Under the pieces are notes generated by a model. That model saw nothing but the letters and a program-made list of their open reading frames with translations. It was not told where the DNA came from and searched no databases. Made by a program: the position numbers and the translations under genes. From NCBI GenBank assembly GCA_016234495.1, contig JACRBI010000035.1:1-44353 (forward strand): DNA of 44,353 nucleotides. The letters are read 5' to 3'. The DNA comes from Chloroflexota bacterium (GTDB lineage Bacteria; Chloroflexota; Anaerolineae; Anaerolineales; Villigracilaceae). Position 1 is the first letter of the stretch, and each line of letters starts with the position of its first letter. Below, piece after piece: positions 40,245 to 44,353 of this stretch.

Positions 40245-40322
40245 CTAGTTTTGGTCTACAGGCGCACTCCGAGAAGGCAATTTGCCAACTGCATTGGGTG
40301 TAGTGAAGATTGTGACGGACAT
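40245..40322 (-). CDS. 25-residue leader peptide of the ABC exporter operon
   Basis: A 25-codon ORF with ATG at 40322 and AAAGGAG (40333-40339) 10 nt upstream; TTG 40325 is an alternative start. The peptide begins MSVTIFTTPNAVGKL and ends SAPVDQN. It has no run of one amino acid, so stalling by an antibiotic or a nascent-peptide effect is more likely than amino-acid starvation. It shares TT...V...L...SAP with the 20-residue peptide at 16957-17019. The closest known parallel is BmrB, the leader peptide of the heterodimeric exporter BmrCD of Bacillus subtilis, which works by ribosome-mediated attenuation; sequence similarity is not claimed. Confidence 0.7.
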   Translation of the reverse strand: MSVTIFTTPNAVGKLPSRSAPVDQN

Positions 40323-40372
40323 CAAGAGTGCGCTCCTTTCTTTGGGATGTGTACTTTTTGAGTACGGTCGTG

Positions 40373-40402
40373 AGTTTACCCTGTGAGATTGGGAAGTGTC
40401 AA
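40373..40402 (-). promoter_or_regulatory. Promoter of the ABC exporter operon
   Basis: On the minus strand a perfect TTGACA (40402-40397), an 18-bp spacer and TAAACT (40378-40373). The predicted start is near 40366, giving a leader of about 200 nt. Confidence 0.7.
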
Positions 40403-40424
40403 GGAGAAATTCATGAATATTGCA

Positions 40425-40451
40425 CGTAACTTTTGAAAAGCAAAAGCGACT
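40425..40451 (+). promoter_or_regulatory. ECF-sigma-type promoter, ferredoxin 1
   Basis: CGTAACTTTT-N12-CGACT. The same two blocks with identical spacing lie at 40909 and 42276. The form GTAAC-N16-CGAC matches the promoters of ECF sigma factors such as SigX. The ATG follows CGACT by 13 nt, so the leader is very short. Confidence 0.7.
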
Positions 40452-40464
40452 ACTTATCATATCT

Positions 40465-40851
40465 ATGACTCACGTGATAACAAGTTTGTGCCTGAGAGAT
40501 AACGGCTGTGTGGCGGTTTGCCCGGTAAAGTGTATTTACCCCGGCGAGCCGGCGTCGCAATGGCCGACATTTTTTATCGACCCCACAACCTGCACTGATT
40601 GCGGATCGTGTGTGCCGGAGTGTCCATTTGACGCAATCTTCCCCTTGACCGAGGTGCCCGGAGCATATTTGGCCAGGGGCGGGGAGTACGTCAATCAGGT
40701 TGGGCTAACGGGTCGGTATGAAGGTTTTGATCACCACGGAAATAAAATAGTGCTGGACACTGCTCGCCTGCTGGCGGCGGGAGAAATAATAGATTTGAGG
40801 AGCAGCATCAAGGAAACTGTGATGTGGTCCTGTCATTTCCTCGACATTTAA
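40465..40851 (+). CDS. Ferredoxin 1, dicluster iron-sulfur protein
   Basis: This 128-residue protein has eight Cys in a bacterial two-cluster ferredoxin pattern: C9-x5-C15-x3-C19-P-x2-C23 and C43-x2-C46-x2-C49-x3-C53-P. The spacing is close to 7Fe/8Fe ferredoxins of the Azotobacter FdI type, but the first pair is 5 rather than 7 residues apart, so clusters could be two [4Fe-4S] or a [3Fe-4S]/[4Fe-4S] pair. A C-terminal extension of about 70 residues (TEVPGAYLARGGEYVNQVGL) follows, also present in ferredoxin 2. It carries electrons at low potential. The start at 40465 matches that of the paralogue; there is no ribosome site, but it lies just downstream of the ECF-type promoter. A tandem duplicate follows. 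Confidence 0.9.
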   Translation: MTHVITSLCLRDNGCVAVCPVKCIYPGEPASQWPTFFIDPTTCTDCGSCVPECPFDAIFPLTEVPGAYLARGGEYVNQVGLTGRYEGFDHHGNKIVLDTARLLAAGEIIDLRSSIKETVMWSCHFLDI

Positions 40852-40908
40852 TTGAGTTTTTACTGTTTAAAGCAAAAGTTAAAACCGTATTAGGACATGC
40901 ACAGGGAA

Positions 40909-40935
40909 CGTAACTTTTCCGATGGCGGTGCGACT
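40909..40935 (+). promoter_or_regulatory. ECF-sigma-type promoter, ferredoxin 2
   Basis: CGTAACTTTT-N12-CGACT, identical in blocks and spacing to those at 40425 and 42276, while the 12-bp spacer differs fully. It lies 29 bp before the start codon. Confidence 0.72.
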
Positions 40936-40964
40936 TGTAGGCATACCTAACCAAAGGAGATAGT

Positions 40965-41336
40965 ATGACTCACGTAATAACAAGTTTATGCCTTAGAGAC
41001 AACGGCTGCCTCTCTGTTTGCCCGGTTGAATGTATTCAGCCTGGTGAGCCGGCGGCGCAATGGCCGACGTTTTATATTGACCCAGGCACCTGCATCGATT
41101 GCGGCGCATGTGTACCGGAATGTCCTTTCCATGCAATTTTCCCATTGGATGAAGTGCCGGGTACCTACAAAGCGAAAGGTGGAGAATACATTAACCAGAC
41201 CGGGCTGACGGGTTACTACGAAGGAACCAATCACAATGGTGATAAAGTTGTTCTTGAAACCACTCGCGTGCTGGCGGCCGGCGAGGTCGTCGATTTGAAA
41301 CCCAGCATCAAGGACAACGAAAATTTCTACAAATAG
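40965..41336 (+). CDS. Ferredoxin 2, tandem paralogue of ferredoxin 1
   Basis: A 123-residue dicluster ferredoxin with the same Cys layout (C9, C15, C19, C23, C43, C46, C49, C53) and the same C-terminal extension (DEVPGTYKAKGGEYINQTGLTGYYE). The two paralogues agree over nearly their whole length, so they arose by tandem duplication. The start follows AAAGGAG by 5 nt, unlike ferredoxin 1. It has its own ECF-type promoter. Keeping two copies under the same promoter type suggests a need for a high dose or for two partners under stress. A terminator follows. Confidence 0.92.
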   Translation: MTHVITSLCLRDNGCLSVCPVECIQPGEPAAQWPTFYIDPGTCIDCGACVPECPFHAIFPLDEVPGTYKAKGGEYINQTGLTGYYEGTNHNGDKVVLETTRVLAAGEVVDLKPSIKDNENFYK

Positions 41337-41358
41337 TTGATGAAGAAGGGTAAAGTCC

Positions 41359-41396
41359 AAATCAGCATATCGCTTTGCGGTGTGCTGATTTTTTAT
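41359..41396 (+). terminator. Intrinsic terminator after ferredoxin 2
   Basis: AAATCAGCATATCGC pairs with GCGGTGTGCTGATTT (15 bp with two wobbles) across TTT, followed by TTTATT. Confidence 0.85.
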
Positions 41397-41406
41397 TGCC
41401 ATAAAG

Positions 41407-41412
41407 TAAAAT
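41407..41412 (+). promoter_or_regulatory. -10 box of the probably leaderless aminotransferase-like gene
   Basis: TAAAAT ends 6 nt before ATG 41419, with no Shine-Dalgarno sequence. The same 6-nt spacing occurs at 12712 and 32365. Confidence 0.5.
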
Positions 41413-41418
41413 CAGCAT

Positions 41419-42243
41419 ATGAGTATTAAATTATTTCAGATCACTACTTCGGGCAACATTCCAGTCGAGACCCATTCCACAACCTTGGACGAGGCAGCGC
41501 GGGAGTTGTCACAAGGCTACTACACAACTTTCAGCACGCTCGGTCAAGGAACCAGGGTTGCGGGCTTGCATGTACACCTGCAAAGGTTGTATTCTCCCGC
41601 GGCTGAACATATGCTCAAACCTTCAGTCAACGAGGATATATTAAAGATAAGGATTGCAGAACTTGCAAGAGGAAATTGCCCGAAAGAATCTCGGATCCGC
41701 TTGGTGCTGACCAGGGATGAAGGCGTGGTTTATATTGCAATTCAACCCTTCAAATCACTTCCGCAACATGTTTACGATCAGGGCGTCAGAGTTGTCACTG
41801 CTGAATTGGCGCGTAATGATCCGCGTGTAAAAGACACAGGATTTATCACTGAGAGTGCTGGTCAAAGAAAGCGGGTTGGAGGGAATGTGTTTGAAGTGTT
41901 GCTAACAAGGAACGGAAGGATCCTGGAAGGTATGACTTCCAATTTCTATGGCGTCGTTGAGAATAAATTGGTCACTGCCCGCCTGGGAATATTACCCGGC
42001 GTAACAAGACGGTCGCTCCTGCGAATTGCAAGAGGGGAGGGGATGACTGTTGAATATCGCGCACCTTTTGTGGCTGAAAAATTTGACGAGGCGTTTTTAA
42101 CTTCCAGTTCGCGCGGAGTTGTTCCGATAGTGTCTATTGATAATGCGGCAGTGGGGCAGGGGAGGGTTGGCAAATGGACGAAAATGCTCTCGAAGGCGTA
42201 TCAGGCTTTCGTCGAGGAGAGGAGCGAGAGTCTTCTTGAATGA
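41419..42243 (+). CDS. Class IV aminotransferase / aminodeoxychorismate lyase-like PLP enzyme
   Basis: A 274-residue fold-type IV PLP enzyme, the family that includes branched-chain aminotransferases, D-amino-acid transaminases and 4-amino-4-deoxychorismate lyase (PabC). Typical stretches are GYYTTFSTLG near the start, HLQRL, the region RVKDTGFITESAGQRKR where the PLP Lys is expected (Lys in VKDTG), GRILEGMTSNFYGVV (PLP-phosphate loop), and ILPGVTRRSLLRIA. The final SSSRGVVPIVSIDNAAVG binds the substrate side chain. PabC-like or transaminase activity cannot be distinguished here. The mRNA is probably leaderless. It is not preceded by the ECF-type box of its neighbours. Confidence 0.88.
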   Translation: MSIKLFQITTSGNIPVETHSTTLDEAARELSQGYYTTFSTLGQGTRVAGLHVHLQRLYSPAAEHMLKPSVNEDILKIRIAELARGNCPKESRIRLVLTRDEGVVYIAIQPFKSLPQHVYDQGVRVVTAELARNDPRVKDTGFITESAGQRKRVGGNVFEVLLTRNGRILEGMTSNFYGVVENKLVTARLGILPGVTRRSLLRIARGEGMTVEYRAPFVAEKFDEAFLTSSSRGVVPIVSIDNAAVGQGRVGKWTKMLSKAYQAFVEERSESLLE

Positions 42244-42275
42244 ATCATGCTGAAAAATAGTCGCTCAGTGAGGTG

Positions 42276-42302
42276 CGTAACTTTTTCGAGTTGAAATCGA
42301 CT
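42276..42302 (+). promoter_or_regulatory. ECF-sigma-type promoter, small Cys protein
   Basis: CGTAACTTTT-N12-CGACT, third copy of the motif. It lies 34 bp before the start codon, followed by AAAAGGAG. Confidence 0.72.
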
Positions 42303-42336
42303 TCTAAAATAAGGAAATTTCAAAAGGAGTGCTTGC

Positions 42337-42537
42337 ATGAGTCACTATTCATCCTGGGGTTGTTTGAAGGAAAAAGCAGGGTCTGGCGATAAATGCGTTG
42401 TATGTAGAACAGGATGCCCGTTTTATTTGGACCAATCCGAAGACGAGGTTAAATTATTGGCAGATGAACTAGAAAGAATGTCTAAAGAAATGGAACAGAA
42501 CGATTTCGTCAAGCCGTTTGTATTTTTTATAAAGTAG
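42337..42537 (+). CDS. Small Cys-rich protein, putative iron-sulfur or zinc binder
   Basis: A 66-residue protein with four Cys (C9, C20, C23, C27) in the form WGC...KCVVCRTGCPFY, resembling a small zinc or iron-sulfur site. The second half is a charged amphipathic helix (LLADELERMSKEMEQ). I do not recognise the family. The start has AAAAGGAG 7 nt upstream. It shares the ECF-type promoter motif with the two ferredoxins, so it is likely part of the same response, perhaps in metal or redox handling. The converging recombinase gene ends 1 bp away. Confidence 0.8.
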   Translation: MSHYSSWGCLKEKAGSGDKCVVCRTGCPFYLDQSEDEVKLLADELERMSKEMEQNDFVKPFVFFIK

Positions 42538-42538
42538 C

Positions 42539-43456
42539 TTACTTTTTATTAAATATCTCGTCGTAGGCGGCGTCTGTTTCGCTTCCAAAATGAGCATAAC
42601 GATTTGTTGTGGTAATGCTTTCGTGCCGGGCCAGCTCTTGGGATAATTTCAAGTTTCCTTTTGCCAGGTAAGTCATAGTGACAAAGTAGTGGCGGAAATC
42701 ATGAATGCGCACATCGCTTCGATCTACGCCAGCCTCTTCAATACGCGATTTAATGGCTTTCCACATTCCGCCAGACGTGATCGGACGAATCTTTTTACTG
42801 GCGCGGATGTCGTGGCGGGCGAAAATTGGCTGGGAGCCGAGCGGGGTACGGGAATTGGGCTCAACAACCGACCTTGCGTGTAGATAGCCTTTCAGCGCCT
42901 CAACTGACCGATTGGAGAATCGAATAACCGCCTGCTTATCTCCTTTTCCGATAATTATGGCTCGTTGCTCCATCCAATCAATGTCGCTGCGTTTGAGCGC
43001 GCAAGCTTCGGATATCCGTAAGCCCGTATCTACGAGTGTCAAAACAAAGGCGCGGTCACGCAAAGCCTCCAGCTTGATCCTCGACGAGGATGAAGGATCG
43101 CCGTTGAGAGACGAGCAGTACTCAATAACTTTCTCTACAGCCTCGCGGTTGAAATTGACAATACGTTTTCCCTGTTTGCGCGTGGAGTGCTGCGTGGCCT
43201 CCTTTAGTTCAGCAGGGTTTCCTGATTTACAAAATGCATAGAATTTTCGAACTGCTGTCGTATAAACACGCTGTGTGGAAGGGGACCTTGATTTAAGTGT
43301 TGCAAGAAATGCTTTGTATGTTTCTGTATTTAACTCAGCATCTTCTTCGCCAATTGAATGTTGGAATTGTTGCAGAGCGTTACGATAAGTAAAGATCGTG
43401 CATGGAGAACGGTCTAAAGTGCCCAGAAAGCGTGTGATTTCAGTTTTTATATTCAT
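42539..43456 (-). CDS. Tyrosine recombinase (integrase)
   Basis: A 305-residue phage-type integrase. The N-terminal SAM-like core-binding domain (about 1-90; SRSPSTQRVYTTAVRKFYAFC) is followed by the catalytic domain with Arg147 (TGLRISEA), Lys in IIGKGDK, His252 and Arg255 (HDFRHYF), His278 (ARHESI) and nucleophile Tyr287 (NRYAHF), so all six are present. It cuts and joins DNA at attachment sites. It is encoded about 280 bp from a tRNA 3' remnant, a typical attachment locus. A palindrome over the -10 box (43482-43497) suggests self-regulation. XerC/D proteins are similar, but the neighbourhood favours an element integrase. The start codon has no well-spaced ribosome site. Confidence 0.92.
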   Translation of the reverse strand: MNIKTEITRFLGTLDRSPCTIFTYRNALQQFQHSIGEEDAELNTETYKAFLATLKSRSPSTQRVYTTAVRKFYAFCKSGNPAELKEATQHSTRKQGKRIVNFNREAVEKVIEYCSSLNGDPSSSSRIKLEALRDRAFVLTLVDTGLRISEACALKRSDIDWMEQRAIIIGKGDKQAVIRFSNRSVEALKGYLHARSVVEPNSRTPLGSQPIFARHDIRASKKIRPITSGGMWKAIKSRIEEAGVDRSDVRIHDFRHYFVTMTYLAKGNLKLSQELARHESITTTNRYAHFGSETDAAYDEIFNKK

Positions 43457-43481
43457 CCTTATTATTCCATGTAATATAAAT

Positions 43482-43497
43482 TATATCGAATGATATA
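43482..43497. promoter_or_regulatory. Palindrome over the integrase promoter
   Basis: TATATC-GAAT-GATATA is a perfect palindrome overlapping the TATAAT box of the minus strand (43480-43485). It is a candidate operator for the integrase or an excision factor. Confidence 0.45.
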
Positions 43498-43694
43498 GGG
43501 GAAGTCAAGGATTCAAAAAAGCGGCTTGCTCCCCTATCCCCTAGCATAGATTTGCGGTTTATCCAGTTACATTTGCAGACAACGCCTTGTAACGTGAGAA
43601 AACATTTCCCGTTCATGTTGGCTAATGATCGATTGATCTTTTTGCAAACCATGGAATCTCCCCTCCCCCATTGAATGTAAACGCCAGTTGGGTA

Positions 43695-43730
43695 TAAAAA
43701 ACCACAGTCTCGATCCGAAAATCGAAACTG
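43695..43730 (-). terminator. Terminator following the tRNA remnant
   Basis: On the minus strand ACAGTTTCGAT pairs with ATCGAGACTGT (one mismatch) and is followed by GGTTTTTT. It lies just 3' of the tRNA remnant, where a tRNA terminator belongs, marking the native chromosomal side. Confidence 0.7.
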
Positions 43731-43734
43731 TTGA

Positions 43735-43758
43735 TCGGTCCTGCCGGGATTCGAACCC
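43735..43758 (-). pseudogene. tRNA 3' end remnant (attachment-site candidate)
   Basis: On the minus strand CGGGTTCGAATCCCGGCAGG, then ACC, forms the T arm and 3' acceptor strand of a tRNA. The rest is missing: no 5' acceptor CAGGACC complement, D arm or anticodon arm is found further right. The T stem loses pairing at its first base, where identity to a tRNA should end. This is what remains of a tRNA at the far end of an integrated element. Confidence 0.75.
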
Positions 43759-43871
43759 GCGAAGTGTAACTACTTTCCTGCTGACGATGAATTGATTTTG
43801 CGTCTTGTTAGGAATTTTCCTGTAAAGACTGGCTTATTCTATTCGGGGACACTGAGAAAATCAAGCAATTG

Positions 43872-44216
43872 ATGGAGGATTTAGTTTTAATAGGCGAACA
43901 CACATTTATGAAAATTACCCCCGCAATGTTTCTGAAATATTCGCTCGATCATCCCAGTATTTGGCACATGATGATTAATCAAAAAATCCAACATAGCCTA
44001 TTCGGTGATGGTGTTATAAAAGAAATTAGATTGGGTGATAACGTCTTAAGAAATTCATCAGCAACCATTCAATTTAACAAACAAATCGAGTCAGACATCA
44101 GAGGTTTGACTGACACAATAGAGATAGGGTTAAAAGGTTTTAATGATCTTATAATAACTAAGCTTTCTGTCCTAAATGAACTAGCCGAGAAAATAACAGA
44201 AGAATTCAAAAGCTAG
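43872..44216 (+). CDS. Hypothetical protein, possibly SH3/Tudor-like
   Basis: A frame of about 114 residues in AT-rich sequence beyond the tRNA remnant. The middle has IQHSLFGDGVIKEIRLGDN...SATIQFN, which resembles the DUF3553/CarD-like pattern (H..FG.G.I..I....V.F) found at helicase ends. The C-terminus is helical. TTG 43869, ATG 43872 and ATG 43908 are possible starts; none has a strong ribosome site. It is probably cargo of a mobile element. Function unknown. Confidence 0.5.
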   Translation: MEDLVLIGEHTFMKITPAMFLKYSLDHPSIWHMMINQKIQHSLFGDGVIKEIRLGDNVLRNSSATIQFNKQIESDIRGLTDTIEIGLKGFNDLIITKLSVLNELAEKITEEFKS

Positions 44217-44353
44217 CCACCTGACAGTTTGCTCAAAGAGCGCATAGAGGTAGCGAAAAAGAAAGCGAGAGAAGCAGGCAACGGTCAATGAAACGCAAGC
44301 CAATCTGAAAGAGGCTCAAGTCACGGCGATCCTTGCGATCCACAAAATGGCGC
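44217..44353. other. No feature seen
   Basis: The last 137 bp show no gene, repeat or promoter that I can support. The composition is Lys/Glu-codon-like (AAAGAAAGCGAGAGAAGCAG), so a gene fragment is possible. Confidence 0.3.

Larger units (their letters stand above)
40181..40366 (-). promoter_or_regulatory. Ribosome-mediated attenuator of the ABC exporter operon (predicted)
   Basis: Three complementary segments occur in order on the minus strand. Segment 1, GCGCACTC (40326-40333), lies between the leader ribosome site and its ATG. Segment 2, GAGTGCGCC (40261-40269), lies near the end of the leader ORF. Segment 3, GGCGCACTC (40202-40210), lies in the terminator hairpin. Segment 2 can pair with segment 1 (8 bp) or segment 3 (9 bp). 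A ribosome stalled early covers 1 and frees 2 to pair with 3, preventing termination; a ribosome reaching the stop covers 2 and lets the terminator form. A small hairpin (AGACC/GGTCT, 40241-40257) may bring 2 and 3 together. Confidence 0.75.

Noticed and set aside
40401-40436. Seven-codon ORF with AAGGAG before ferredoxin 1
   Set aside because: It overlaps the -35 region of the ferredoxin promoter and would not be in the predicted transcript.
43735-43810. Complete tRNA gene
   Set aside because: Only the T arm and 3' acceptor strand are present; no anticodon arm, D arm or 5' acceptor strand follows.

Overview
The window looks like a piece of a chromosome from an anaerobic or facultative member of Chloroflexota, most likely class Anaerolineae. 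This is inferred from gene content: lipoproteins with long Thr/Pro/Ser linkers, an NBR1-type Ig domain on a lipoprotein, fused ABC-transporter subunits, a non-pyrrolysine MttB-like methyltransferase, and a MetF fused to the cysteine-rich MetV-type domain. There is no 16S rRNA gene, so the assignment stays tentative.

Layout. 0.4-4.7 kb: a large secreted protein facing a methylenetetrahydrofolate reductase fusion. 4.9-8.5 kb: a formate/nitrite channel (FocA type) with a stand-alone AsnC ligand-binding protein, an unrecognised 420-residue protein and panB, the last two separated by an 18-unit, 8-bp-phased inverted array. 8.7-14.4 kb: a histidine-kinase-like protein with a degenerate H-box, a lipoprotein, a TPR protein, a UPF1-like helicase, a DUF4258/YgiT-type toxin-antitoxin pair and a lipoprotein esterase. 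14.4-20.8 kb: a lipoprotein-LivH-LivM fusion, a leader-peptide attenuator, SnoaL-like and RIO-kinase genes, an MttB homologue and an NBR1-domain lipoprotein. 20.8-24.4 kb (minus): S9 peptidase, GNAT and creatininase-family genes. 24.5-32 kb: a complete peptide ABC transporter (binding protein, DppB, DppC-DppD fusion, DppF), an SpoU-type methyltransferase and a zinc dehydrogenase. 32-35.7 kb: malic enzyme, a thioredoxin-reductase-like flavoprotein without its CxxC, and a DUF3592 protein. 35.9-40.4 kb (minus): a heterodimeric ABC exporter with a four-helix-bundle gene between its halves and an attenuator with a leader peptide in front. 40.4-42.5 kb: two tandem ferredoxins, a class IV aminotransferase-like enzyme and a small Cys protein. 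42.5-44.3 kb: a tyrosine recombinase, a tRNA 3' remnant and AT-rich sequence, probably the edge of a mobile element.

Most interesting signals. (1) Two leader regions, one before the ABC exporter and one before the SnoaL/RIO genes, each show a promoter, a strong ribosome site, a 20-25-codon ORF, three mutually exclusive pairing segments and a terminator. Their peptides share TT...V...L...SAP, and the SAP codons form the switch segment, so this may be one family of ribosome-mediated attenuators. (2) Three identical CGTAACTTTT-N12-CGACT boxes precede both ferredoxins and the small Cys protein, matching an ECF-sigma promoter and suggesting a redox regulon. (3) Perfect TGTGA-N6-TCACA palindromes precede focA and the malic enzyme gene. 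(4) The 8-bp-phased TAGTC/GACTA array sits at the end of panB. Several genes also have a -10 box exactly 6 nt before the start codon, suggesting leaderless mRNAs.
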